Shown here: positions 25,685 through 34,701 of the stretch, one piece after another
Layout of the letters: every line of letters starts with the position of its first letter
How positions within the stretch are numbered: position 1 is the first letter of the stretch
Assembly: GCF_025252405.1 (NCBI RefSeq)
Contig: NZ_CP104307.1
Span: forward strand, 806,001 to 870,000
DNA length: 64,000 nucleotides
Direction of reading: 5' to 3'
Origin: Flavobacterium sp. TR2
GTDB taxonomy: Bacteria; Bacteroidota; Bacteroidia; Flavobacteriales; Flavobacteriaceae
Notes under the pieces: generated by a model
What the model was told of the DNA's origin: nothing
What the model saw: the letters and a program-made list of their open reading frames with translations, nothing else
Databases searched by the model: none
Made by a program: the position numbers and the translations under genes

Positions 25685-28513
25685 TTATGGATTAATAGTC
25701 CAAGAAGCAAAATACTGCTGTCCGATTAATCCGGCTCCAATTACCTGATAATATTCTTTACCGCCGATATTAGCCGCTCCCAATTTTACAACCGATTTCA
25801 ATTTTGGGATTCCGTAATTAACCTGAGCATCAATTACTGTAGCAGATTTAATCATACCATCAGCAAAACCAGCTTGCCATAGATATTCGCTGTTCCATCT
25901 TCCGCTAACATTAAATCCAAAATTCTTAAACAGCTTATCATTTCCAATCGACATTTTAATTCTATGTTTTGGCGTATTAAATCCAGCCTCAAAACTTGGG
26001 TCTTTTTCTTGATCAAAATCAAACTGGGCATAGTTATAATTCAACCCTAATTCGAAGTCAGCAATAATTTTTCTAGAAAGTCCAACTCCAAATCCTAACG
26101 AATGTATTTCTACATCTGAATTTGTATACAATTGATACGTTCTATATTCTCCGTTTTGAAGCGCTCTAATTGACTGAACACCTGGATCGCCAGTTCCTGC
26201 AGCAATATTAGGATTATCCTGAGCAGTTCCGTAGAAAGGAGAAATTACATTTAAATTACCAATAAAGTTGTTGTAAATATTATAGTATCCATTAATATCT
26301 ATTGATGTACCTTCAAAAACAGAACGATACCCTAACTCAAAAGCCTTCACTTCTTCTGGCTTAACATAATTAGCTCTAGATTTTTTTAACAGTGCTGCCG
26401 CTGCAACCGGATCAGTTCCCGCCATTGCAGAAAACGCAGATACTGAACTAGCTATGTAAGAGTTCCCGTAAGCATCGTTCCCATTCATAACTTTTGTCGG
26501 ACTTCCTGTGTATGACTGCCCTTCTGCGCTAAGATTAAATGTCTCATTAAATCTTACTAAGTTATCTGGAGCAGAACCAAGCAATACAGCATTTCCAATA
26601 TTAAACCCTATATATTGATCCTGAGTTGTAGGATTTCTAAAACCTGTTTGGAAAGATCCTCTGAAATTATGATTTCTTTTCTCTCCTGCAGAATACACAA
26701 GAGACAAACGAGGAGAATAATTACCATCGAAGTTTTTAGATTTATCATAACGAAGAGATCCTGTAAACTTCAATCTGTCGTCTAAAAATTTCTTCATCAA
26801 TTGTGCATAAGCGCCATATTCATTATAATTGATCTGACTGTTAGCGTCTGTATAGATTCTTCCGTGAGAATTTAACTCATACGCTCTAAAAGAACCTCCC
26901 ACTTGAATTTCAGCAAATTTTATAATATCTCTGAAGTTATAATTTGCATCTGAGTGATACATTTTAGAATTATCAACCAATCTTGATCCTGTCAAAACAT
27001 CTGGATCACTTATAACCGCATTAAATGCATTTTTAAACTCTGGCGTACCAGGTAAAAAACGGCCTGTATCAGCAGTAGATCTCGCAGCTGCATGAGCCTG
27101 TGCTGGCGTCATACCCGCTAACGTTCCTTGAATAAATGCTCCTGCGTATTGGCCAAACCAAGTATTGTCGTCTTTCCATTTTCTATTTACGTTGATACCC
27201 GTAAAAATCATATCATAAGAGTGGCCTCCATCTTCACCAGTCATATAGCCTCTTAAGAAAAAGTTTTTCCCCTTAAACTCTAATTTATGCTGCTGCATAA
27301 AAAAGTCATTTAAATAATATCTATTTGCTCCTTGATAAACAGCGTTTCCTGTACCAAATTTACTCTGCCAGATAATTTCCAATCTTTCGTCTCCAAAAGG
27401 TCTTCCATGCAAAGAGAAGTCGATTTTTTTATTTGCTGCTTTATTATCTGTTAAATCAATTTCATTATACCCAGTTCTACTAACCATAGAGTTTGGCAAA
27501 AGGTTTGAGGCTCCTGCTGGAATCAATCCCATTGCTTCTAATTTCTGACCTACACCTTTAATATTTGTTGCAGCCTCATCTCCATAAACATTTATTCCAT
27601 CATAACTAGGATTTGTCCTGTCAATACCTGCTCTTGTTTTATCATCATAATTTGTAGCATACCAATCTGTAGCCTGCATATAAGTAAAGTTTGCTTTGGC
27701 AGCAAAATATTTATTAAATGCATGAGCGAATCGAATACCAAAATCATAAAAACTATTTGTACCCGCAGCTTCTTGCGAAGTTGCTCCATATTTAAAATAA
27801 GTAGAAACGCCTTGATTTGTAAACGGACTTTTACTTGTCATAAATAAAATTCCATTAAAAGCATTAGCTCCATACAATGCAGACGATGCTCCTGGAAGCA
27901 ATTCGACACTTTGAACATCTATCTCTGACACCCCAATCATGTTTCCTAAAACAAAGTTCAATAACGGAGACGCATTATCCATTCCGTCCACCAACTGCAT
28001 AAAACGAGTATTGGCAACCGTAGCAAATCCTCTAGTATTGATTGACTTAAACGACATACTACTCGTATTCATCTGAACCTCTTTCATATTTTCCAAACCA
28101 TCATAAAAAGAAGGAGATGCCGTTTTTTTGATTTCTTGAACTCCCATTCGTTCAATAGTCACTGGAGATTCTAGAACTCTCTCTGGCGTTCTTGATGCTG
28201 AAACAACAATTTCATCTAGTTTAGTTTCTTCACCTTTTAAAATCACATTTACTTTTTGATTTGCCGCTGTTACGTTTACCGTTTTAGATTCAAATCCTAC
28301 CGCAGTAACCTTTACAGAAAAAGGCAATTTAGTATTGGTAGTCAATTTAAACGATCCGTCAAAATCTGTAGAAGCACCGGTATTTTCTCCTACAACAACA
28401 ACATTAGCACCTGGAATAGATTGTTTGTTACTATCTGTAACCGAACCTGTAATTGTATTCTGCGCAAAGGATATTCCGCTGAATAACAACATAATTAGCA
28501 AGTAGACTCTCAT
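25685..28513 (-). CDS. TonB-dependent receptor with carboxypeptidase-like N-domain
   Basis: 942 residues, ATG start. The signal peptide ends at I-S-F-A-Q. Residues about 20-105 form a carboxypeptidase D regulatory-like beta-sandwich (I-T-G-S-V-T-D ... G-A-N-V-V-V-V-G). A TonB box-like segment (L-D-E-I-V-V-S-A-S-R) precedes the plug (V-E-L-L-P-G-A-S-S-A-L-Y-G-A-N-A-F-N-G). The rest is a 22-strand barrel-type region. No SusD-like partner is nearby; the neighbour is an SGNH lipoprotein. The transported ligand cannot be told from sequence. Confidence 0.93.
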   Translation of the reverse strand: MRVYLLIMLLFSGISFAQNTITGSVTDSNKQSIPGANVVVVGENTGASTDFDGSFKLTTNTKLPFSVKVTAVGFESKTVNVTAANQKVNVILKGEETKLDEIVVSASRTPERVLESPVTIERMGVQEIKKTASPSFYDGLENMKEVQMNTSSMSFKSINTRGFATVANTRFMQLVDGMDNASPLLNFVLGNMIGVSEIDVQSVELLPGASSALYGANAFNGILFMTSKSPFTNQGVSTYFKYGATSQEAAGTNSFYDFGIRFAHAFNKYFAAKANFTYMQATDWYATNYDDKTRAGIDRTNPSYDGINVYGDEAATNIKGVGQKLEAMGLIPAGASNLLPNSMVSRTGYNEIDLTDNKAANKKIDFSLHGRPFGDERLEIIWQSKFGTGNAVYQGANRYYLNDFFMQQHKLEFKGKNFFLRGYMTGEDGGHSYDMIFTGINVNRKWKDDNTWFGQYAGAFIQGTLAGMTPAQAHAAARSTADTGRFLPGTPEFKNAFNAVISDPDVLTGSRLVDNSKMYHSDANYNFRDIIKFAEIQVGGSFRAYELNSHGRIYTDANSQINYNEYGAYAQLMKKFLDDRLKFTGSLRYDKSKNFDGNYSPRLSLVYSAGEKRNHNFRGSFQTGFRNPTTQDQYIGFNIGNAVLLGSAPDNLVRFNETFNLSAEGQSYTGSPTKVMNGNDAYGNSYIASSVSAFSAMAGTDPVAAAALLKKSRANYVKPEEVKAFELGYRSVFEGTSIDINGYYNIYNNFIGNLNVISPFYGTAQDNPNIAAGTGDPGVQSIRALQNGEYRTYQLYTNSDVEIHSLGFGVGLSRKIIADFELGLNYNYAQFDFDQEKDPSFEAGFNTPKHRIKMSIGNDKLFKNFGFNVSGRWNSEYLWQAGFADGMIKSATVIDAQVNYGIPKLKSVVKLGAANIGGKEYYQVIGAGLIGQQYFASWTINP

Positions 28514-28824
28514 TTTGGGTTAGTTTTTTTGTTAGTATATATAGCCAAAATACATAAATATTTTAATATGCATAAAAAAACGTTAAATAAAATTAATATT
28601 CATCACTCTTTTAGACAATATTTTAACTATTCATCAATTCAATTTATTAAAATAAAAACAAATAAAACCTGAAGAAAAATCAATTTACTATGCATACATA
28701 TAATTTTTTATCAAAAAATTGAAAAATTCATAAAAATACATATGCTCAAAAAAAAATTTGACAATAAAAAAAAGCGAGACCTAAATCTCGCTTATTTAAC
28801 ATATTTAATATTTTAAAATAGAAT
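28514..28824. other. 311-bp intergenic region between glmS and the TonB receptor gene
   Basis: It is very AT-rich. It holds the glmS terminator at its right end and should hold the promoter of the TonB receptor gene, but no clear TAnnTTTG site was found on the minus strand. Confidence 0.5.
28764..28793 (-). terminator. Terminator of the glmS operon
   Basis: AAGCGAGA (28772-28779) and TCTCGCTT (28786-28793) pair perfectly around CCTAAA and are followed on the minus strand by a T-rich run. Confidence 0.88.
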
Positions 28825-30675
28825 CTATTCTACTGTAACCGACTTCGCTAAGTTACGAGGTTGGTCAACATTACATCCTCTCATAACTGCAATGTAATAC
28901 GAAAGCAATTGTAAAGGAATTGTTGTAACCAATGGCGATAATGCATCAGAAGTTTCTGGAATCTCGATTACATAATCTGCCAATTCGCGAACTTGAGTAT
29001 CTCCTTTGGTAACTACAGCAATAATTTTACCGCTTCTTGATTTAATTTCCTGAATATTACTTACAATTTTATCGTAATGCCCTTGTTTTGGAGCAATAAC
29101 AATAACTGGCATAAATTCATCAATTAAAGCAATCGGACCGTGTTTCATTTCTGCAGCTGGGTAACCTTCTGCATGAATGTATGAAATTTCTTTTAATTTC
29201 AATGCTCCTTCTAAAGCAACAGGGAAATTGTATCCTCTACCCAAATAAAGACAGTTTGGCGAATCTTTAAATGCAGCAGCAATTTCTTTTGCCTTATCAT
29301 TAGTTTCTAATGCTTCTGAAACTTTATCTGGAATAATTTCCAATTCTTGAAGATACGTATGGAAATCTGTATTTGATAATGTTCCTTTAGCCTTTCCTAA
29401 TTTCAAAGCAATCATTGTTAAAACAGTGATCTGAGTAGTAAATGCTTTTGTAGAAGCCACCCCGATCTCTGGCCCTGCGTGTGTATAAGCACCTGCATGA
29501 CTTTCTCTAGAAATAGAAGAACCAACAACATTACAAACTCCAAATACAAACGCTCCGTTTTCTTTGGCCAATTTAATAGCCGCCATAGTATCTGCAGTTT
29601 CACCAGATTGTGAAATCGCAATAACCACGTCATCTTTATTGATAATTGGATTTCTGTACCTAAACTCAGAAGCATATTCTACTTCTACCGGGATACGTGT
29701 AAATTCCTCGAAGATATATTCTGCCACTAAACCTGCGTGCCATGATGTTCCGCACGCAACAATCAGGATTCTTTTTGCATTTAAGAATTTCTCTAGGTTG
29801 TCTTCAACTCCAGCCATCTGAACAATGCCTTCATTTGCATGAAGCCTTCCTCTGTACGTATCTTTAATTACACTTGGCTGTTCGTAGATTTCTTTAAGCA
29901 TGAAATGATCATACCCGCCTTTTTCAATCTGCTCCAAGTTCATTTGAAGTTCCTGAATATAAGGATCTACTAAAGAGTCATCCTGAATTTTTCTAATTTT
30001 AATTGGCTTATGCAGTCTGATATTTGCCATTTCGCCATCTTCCAAATAAACTGCATTAGAAGTATATTCAATAAATGGCGAAGCATCAGAAGCAACAAAA
30101 TACTCTCCTTCTCCAACTCCAATTGCCAACGGACTTCCTAATCTAGCTGCTACAAGTTCGTTTGGATTTTTTTTATCAAAAACAGCAATAGCATACGCCC
30201 CAACAACTTGATTCAATGCAATCTGAACAGCTTTACCTAACTTAATATTTTCTTTCTTTTGAACTTCTTCTATTAAATTAACTAAAACTTCAGTATCTGT
30301 ATCCGATTTAAAAGTATAGCCTCTTTTGATAAGCTCCTCTTTTAAAGGCGCATAATTCTCTATAATTCCGTTATGGATAATTGCCAAATCTCCAGAATTA
30401 GAAAGATGAGGGTGTGAGTTCACATCATTAGGAACCCCATGAGTTGCCCAACGCGTGTGTCCAATTCCAATATTTCCGTTTGTCGTAAAACCTTCATTGG
30501 CTTTAGCTTCAAGATCAGAAACCTTACCTTTTGTTTTGCAAACTTTAATGCCCGACTCATCGTCATACAACATAACGCCGGCACTATCATATCCTCTGTA
30601 CTCAAGACGCTTTAATCCTTTTATTACAATAGGATAAGCCTCTCGATGACCGATATATCCAACAATTCCACACAT
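28825..30675 (-). CDS. glmS: Glutamine--fructose-6-phosphate aminotransferase (isomerizing)
   Basis: 616 residues, ATG start. The N-terminal glutaminase has the catalytic Cys2 (M-C-G-I-V-G-Y) plus H-T-R-W-A-T-H-G. Two SIS domains follow, with C-G-T-S-W-H, S-Q-S-G-E-T-A-D-T and the C-terminal L-A-K-S-V-T-V-E tail. The enzyme makes glucosamine-6-phosphate, the first step to UDP-GlcNAc for peptidoglycan and LPS. It is the last gene of an operon, 9 bp after the DUF4270 gene. No glmS ribozyme was seen upstream. Confidence 0.98.
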   Translation of the reverse strand: MCGIVGYIGHREAYPIVIKGLKRLEYRGYDSAGVMLYDDESGIKVCKTKGKVSDLEAKANEGFTTNGNIGIGHTRWATHGVPNDVNSHPHLSNSGDLAIIHNGIIENYAPLKEELIKRGYTFKSDTDTEVLVNLIEEVQKKENIKLGKAVQIALNQVVGAYAIAVFDKKNPNELVAARLGSPLAIGVGEGEYFVASDASPFIEYTSNAVYLEDGEMANIRLHKPIKIRKIQDDSLVDPYIQELQMNLEQIEKGGYDHFMLKEIYEQPSVIKDTYRGRLHANEGIVQMAGVEDNLEKFLNAKRILIVACGTSWHAGLVAEYIFEEFTRIPVEVEYASEFRYRNPIINKDDVVIAISQSGETADTMAAIKLAKENGAFVFGVCNVVGSSISRESHAGAYTHAGPEIGVASTKAFTTQITVLTMIALKLGKAKGTLSNTDFHTYLQELEIIPDKVSEALETNDKAKEIAAAFKDSPNCLYLGRGYNFPVALEGALKLKEISYIHAEGYPAAEMKHGPIALIDEFMPVIVIAPKQGHYDKIVSNIQEIKSRSGKIIAVVTKGDTQVRELADYVIEIPETSDALSPLVTTIPLQLLSYYIAVMRGCNVDQPRNLAKSVTVE

Positions 30676-30684
30676 ATATATTTA

Positions 30685-32349
30685 TTAATTTGGTTTCGTG
30701 TAGTACACCTCCAGTTTCAATCTTTTATCTTCTGGAACAGAAGCTTTTCCTCCAAATAAGATTGTCCCCAAAGGATTCATAACTGATGTTCTTGGTGCTG
30801 CAGAAAAATATTCAATTGGATTATCTTTAATTTGAATCTTGTTCTTCAACGCATTAAATGTAAGCGTTGTTGCACTCTGAGAAACAACCAGTCCTAAATC
30901 AACATTTTTAGCCGTCGCATCCTTAATCAGATTACGAATATGGCCTGTGATTCTAACTTTATAACTCTTTCCTCTTTTATCAGACCCCACAGTAATCAAT
31001 CCTCCATAAGTTGAAGAAGCATCTGTAGAATAATCTAATAAAACGGCGTTATTTGTCAAATCGTATAAAAAGATTCTATTTGGCTCTTCAGTGCCAACCA
31101 TTTTATCAGCATCAATATAGAACACTAAATTTGCTTCGTTAACTTTCCAATTCTTAAGCACGACATTCTTTCTAATTTCATCCAATTGGTCCGGAACGCC
31201 ATTTGCTCCACTAACAGGTACACCAGCAGAATCATAACTCAAAACATCCGTCTGATTAAAAAGCCTTACGACAGCTAAAGATCCTTGCCCTCCTTTTAGA
31301 TAAAGCTTTTCGTCTCCTTCTGTTTTATTCACATTTGTGGTTATAGCACTTTCATAATCAGGATTTCTTACATCTTGAAGGAAATTGGCCGTGTTTGATG
31401 TTGTTGCAGAAAGACCTTTTAATGGCAACACTATTTGTTTCACTTCCCTATTCTCCGGATCATCTGCAGTAGAGGCAGTTTTAGCGGTATAATAAACTGT
31501 AATTTTACCCTCATTAAAATTTATCAGCGCCATATTGCTTGGGCTAGACCCTGATTTTTCAACATTAAAATACAGCCCCCTAAAATATTCCTGAAAAACA
31601 TCTTCTGAAGAAAGTTTTGAAGCAGCAGCATTTAAAATTTTATCCTGAAAAAATTCTTTTTTAAGATGCAGCGTCATTTGAGGTTTTTTTCTTTCTGTTG
31701 TCACCACTTTTGTAGTAGGATCTGTAGTTTTTATAACCACTTCCTTTGCATCAAAAAAGAATTGATCATCTTTAAAAGTTCCATCTGCCGCTTTTTCATC
31801 ATTCAAGCGATTTCCCACTTTATTGTTGAAAAAATCAGTATTTTGATCTGTATAATACAACTGAGGCAACTGGTTACCACCACTAAAATAACTATATCTC
31901 ATCTGGATGCCAGACTCGTAAACGCTTAGTTTAAGTTTCCCGTTTTTATCACCATAAATAGAATCAAGCTCGTACGTATTATTCCCTTCTTTGTCAGTAG
32001 CGGTTATATGGCTATAATAAGGAATTTCAACTTTTACACTATCAACAACTGGAGCCTCACCAATTGTAGGACTATATGACGTAAGCCCTAGCTGAGTCAC
32101 AAAGTTTGCCGTTGTAGTTCCAAAAAGCGGATTATTAAAAATACCAAGCGCATTTGGTGTCATATTATTTGACTGAATAGGAGTAACTTCTTGATTAAAA
32201 GCTAGAACATCGTATTTTTCAGATTCAAGTCCAAAGTGATCATCACCAACCAAACCATCACCAATTGCATTAAAATCTTTGTCACAAGAATATAGAAAAA
32301 CAGCCATTAAAGCCAAAAGAGATTTCTTAAAAAAAGAAGTTTTATACAT
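30685..32349 (-). CDS. DUF4270 family lipoprotein
   Basis: 554 residues, ATG start. The lipobox cysteine is residue 22 (V-F-L-Y-S-C-D-K-D-F). The protein is beta-rich with conserved Y-N-P-x-F-G-like blocks near the start (I-F-N-N-P-L-F-G-T-T-T-A-N-F) and an R-L-K-L-E-V-Y-Y end, as in DUF4270 proteins. Function is unknown. It lies between the GT5-like gene (21 bp before) and glmS (9 bp after), so it may act in cell-envelope or polysaccharide metabolism; that link is only positional. Confidence 0.85.
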   Translation of the reverse strand: MYKTSFFKKSLLALMAVFLYSCDKDFNAIGDGLVGDDHFGLESEKYDVLAFNQEVTPIQSNNMTPNALGIFNNPLFGTTTANFVTQLGLTSYSPTIGEAPVVDSVKVEIPYYSHITATDKEGNNTYELDSIYGDKNGKLKLSVYESGIQMRYSYFSGGNQLPQLYYTDQNTDFFNNKVGNRLNDEKAADGTFKDDQFFFDAKEVVIKTTDPTTKVVTTERKKPQMTLHLKKEFFQDKILNAAASKLSSEDVFQEYFRGLYFNVEKSGSSPSNMALINFNEGKITVYYTAKTASTADDPENREVKQIVLPLKGLSATTSNTANFLQDVRNPDYESAITTNVNKTEGDEKLYLKGGQGSLAVVRLFNQTDVLSYDSAGVPVSGANGVPDQLDEIRKNVVLKNWKVNEANLVFYIDADKMVGTEEPNRIFLYDLTNNAVLLDYSTDASSTYGGLITVGSDKRGKSYKVRITGHIRNLIKDATAKNVDLGLVVSQSATTLTFNALKNKIQIKDNPIEYFSAAPRTSVMNPLGTILFGGKASVPEDKRLKLEVYYTKPN

Positions 32350-32370
32350 GTCTAATAATAAAATTAAAAT

Positions 32371-33177
32371 TTAAAGTCCAAATGTTCTGTAGAAATTTGT
32401 ATACGCATCTGCAAATCCATCTTTCCCGGCGAAAGGTAAAAAAGGTTTTCCTGAAGATTCTATAAATTTTGTTAAACTTGGAGAAACATTTTCTGATGCA
32501 ATAATTACACCATCAGAATGTAAAATGCTAGCTTTTAAAACATTCTCGTAATTTGGAGTTTCTAAATCTGATACAGCTTCATGAGGAACGCCATCAAATT
32601 TAACTTTATTGATCATTTCTAAATCTAAATTTTCATCAAACGACTGTCCGTAAACAGAAGTGATAATTTTAGTTTCAGAAAACAATGCTTCATGTTTATA
32701 AAAATGCTTCATATAAATTGGAAGCATTGCTGCAAGCCAGCCGTGAACATGTATGATATCTGGAACCCAGTTTAATTTTTTAACGGTCTCTACAACACCT
32801 TTTGCAAAGAAAATGGCTCTCTCGTCATTATCTGGATATAAAGCACCTTCTTCATCTGTAAAAGTAGCTTTACGTTTGAAATATTCATCATTATCAATAA
32901 AATAAACCTGGATTCTTTCTTTCGGAATCGATGCTACTTTAATAATCAACGGCATATCTAAGTCATTCACTACCAAATTCATCCCTGAAAGTCTAATCAC
33001 TTCATGCAATTGGTGTCTTCTCTCATTGATATTCCCATATCTAGGCATGAAAATTCTTATCTGGCCGCCTTGGTCATTAATCATTTTCGGAACGTCATAA
33101 GACATTAAAGAAACCTCATTTTCAGCCAAATATGGCACGACTTCAGATGATACATATAATATCCTCTTATCTTTCAT
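32371..33177 (-). CDS. Glycogen/starch synthase-like protein, GT5 N-domain only
   Basis: 268 residues, ATG start. The sequence matches the N-terminal catalytic domain of GT5 starch/glycogen synthases (I-L-Y-V-S-S-E-V-V-P-Y at the start; V-P-D-I-I-H-V-H-G-W-L-A-A-M-L-P in the middle). It stops at the domain boundary, whereas complete GlgA has about 470 residues. The ADP-glucose-binding K-x-G-G-L motif expected near residue 15 is replaced by A-E-N-E-V-S-L. No leftover C-terminal domain is seen before the next gene, so this looks like a stable short form, probably not an active synthase. It heads an operon with DUF4270 and glmS. Confidence 0.8.
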   Translation of the reverse strand: MKDKRILYVSSEVVPYLAENEVSLMSYDVPKMINDQGGQIRIFMPRYGNINERRHQLHEVIRLSGMNLVVNDLDMPLIIKVASIPKERIQVYFIDNDEYFKRKATFTDEEGALYPDNDERAIFFAKGVVETVKKLNWVPDIIHVHGWLAAMLPIYMKHFYKHEALFSETKIITSVYGQSFDENLDLEMINKVKFDGVPHEAVSDLETPNYENVLKASILHSDGVIIASENVSPSLTKFIESSGKPFLPFAGKDGFADAYTNFYRTFGL

Positions 33178-33214
33178 AATAGTATTTTACTTAATTTTGG
33201 TAATAAAAACGTCG

Positions 33215-33222
33215 CAAAATTA
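33215..33222 (-). promoter_or_regulatory. Promoter element (TAATTTTG) of the GT5-DUF4270-glmS operon
   Basis: The minus strand reads TAATTTTG. The implied transcript start near 33208 gives a leader of about 31 nt. It is back to back with the panC element. Confidence 0.6.
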
Positions 33223-33253
33223 CAAAATTTTATGCAGTTTATAACTAATATAT

Positions 33254-33261
33254 TATGTTTG
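33254..33261 (+). promoter_or_regulatory. panC promoter element (TATGTTTG)
   Basis: TATGTTTG fits TAnnTTTG; transcription would begin near 33268, 16 nt before the panC ATG. Confidence 0.6.
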
Positions 33262-33283
33262 CATAAATTTTAATAATACCTCA

Positions 33284-34132
33284 ATGCATATTTTCTACAG
33301 TAAAGCAGCGTTGATAGCCTATCTTAAAACTATCAAAACCTCAAATTCAACCATCGGATTTGTACCTACAATGGGCGCTTTACACCAAGGCCATTTGGCT
33401 TTAATGCAACGTTCGCTAAAAGAAAACGATGACACCGTAGTGAGCATTTTTGTCAATCCAACACAATTTAATAACCCAGAAGATTTAGCAAAATATCCTA
33501 GGACACTAGAAGAAGATGTTAAGAAAATGCGTACATTAAGTGATAAAATCATTTTATATGCACCTTCTGTCGATGATATTTATGAAGGAAATACCGTTTC
33601 GCAGACTTTTGATTTTGATGGACTAGAAAACCAGATGGAAGGAAAATTCAGACCTGGTCATTTTAACGGCGTCGGAACGATTGTTAAGCGATTATTTGAA
33701 ATCGTGACGCCAACAAACGCTTATTTTGGAGAAAAAGATTTCCAGCAGCTTCAAATCGTTAAAAAATTAGTCGAAAAAACAGAATTGCCGGTAAACATCG
33801 TTGGCTGTCCTATTTTTAGAGAAGAAAATCAGCTTGCCATGAGTTCTCGCAATGAACGTTTGACTTCTCAAGAAAGAAAAGATGCTTCGATTATTTTTAA
33901 AACTTTAACGGAGGCAAAAGAGATTTTTCAAAACCACAGTCCGCAAGAAACAATCGAATTTGTAGAAAATTCTTTCAAAGACAACAAGGAGTTTGAACTC
34001 GAGTATTTTGTTATTGCTGACGAATCTACACTTTTATCTATCGATCAGAAAGAGAATGATAAAAAATATCGCGCATTTATAGCGGTATTTGTTAATTCTA
34101 TAAGACTGATAGACACCATTTCATTTAATTAA
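33284..34132 (+). CDS. panC: Pantothenate synthetase
   Basis: 282 residues, ATG start. It contains P-T-M-G-A-L-H-Q-G-H (H34 and H37, the nucleotidyltransferase HxGH motif), F-V-N-P-T-Q-F, G-E-K-D-F-Q-Q, and S-S-R-N-E-R-L. It joins pantoate and beta-alanine using ATP. panD follows 14 bp later, so the window makes the beta-alanine and the final condensation; panB is elsewhere. Confidence 0.97.
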   Translation: MHIFYSKAALIAYLKTIKTSNSTIGFVPTMGALHQGHLALMQRSLKENDDTVVSIFVNPTQFNNPEDLAKYPRTLEEDVKKMRTLSDKIILYAPSVDDIYEGNTVSQTFDFDGLENQMEGKFRPGHFNGVGTIVKRLFEIVTPTNAYFGEKDFQQLQIVKKLVEKTELPVNIVGCPIFREENQLAMSSRNERLTSQERKDASIIFKTLTEAKEIFQNHSPQETIEFVENSFKDNKEFELEYFVIADESTLLSIDQKENDKKYRAFIAVFVNSIRLIDTISFN

Positions 34133-34146
34133 TCTAACTTTGCAGC

Positions 34147-34497
34147 ATGCAAATTCAAGTTATAAAATCAAAAATTCATCGCGTTAAAGTAACGGGAGCT
34201 GATTTAAATTATATTGGCAGCATTACTATTGATGAAACTCTACTAGAGGCTTCAAACATTATTGAAGGCGAAAAGGTATCTATTGTTAACATTAATAATG
34301 GCGAACGTTTTGAAACTTACGCTATTAAAGGTGAAAAAAATTCAGGCGAAATCACTTTAAACGGCCCTGCAGCAAGAAAAGTTCAGAAAGATGACATCAT
34401 CATTATTATTTCTTACGCAACCTTAGATTTTGAAGAAGCTAAAACCTTCAAACCGTGGATTATTTTCCCTAATGAAAACGATAATTCACTAACTTAA
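34147..34497 (+). CDS. panD: Aspartate 1-decarboxylase
   Basis: 116 residues, ATG start. The self-cleavage site G24-S25 lies in Y-I-G-S-I-T-I-D, which forms the pyruvoyl cofactor. N-G-x-A-A-R-K and I-I-I-S-Y-A are conserved. It makes beta-alanine for panC, with which it is co-transcribed. Confidence 0.97.
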   Translation: MQIQVIKSKIHRVKVTGADLNYIGSITIDETLLEASNIIEGEKVSIVNINNGERFETYAIKGEKNSGEITLNGPAARKVQKDDIIIIISYATLDFEEAKTFKPWIIFPNENDNSLT

Positions 34498-34540
34498 ATC
34501 AATTCTTTCTTTTTAAGAATTTACTGTCTTTGTCAAAAGT

Positions 34541-34548
34541 TATTTTTG
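34541..34548 (+). promoter_or_regulatory. Possible promoter element (TATTTTTG) upstream of the alpha/beta hydrolase
   Basis: It fits TAnnTTTG but lies about 150 bp before the start codon, and no good -33 element is seen. Confidence 0.35.
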
Positions 34549-34701
34549 CACAAAGCGCCTTTCTTTTGTCTTAACCCAAAATGGTTTTGACTCTAAAATG
34601 CTCTGCTTCAATTTTTACCCTACTTAGCAAAGAAGCAAATAAAATAGTATATTGCTACACTATTTTCAATACTTTTTTAATTTACTGAAATGCCACCAAT
34701 C

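Noticed and set aside
30676..30684. glmS ribozyme/riboswitch
   Set aside because: Only 9 bp separate glmS from the previous gene; there is no room for the structure.
32350..32371. Frameshifted full-length glgA
   Set aside because: The next gene starts 21 bp downstream and encodes an unrelated DUF4270 lipoprotein; no remnant of a GT1 C-domain is present.
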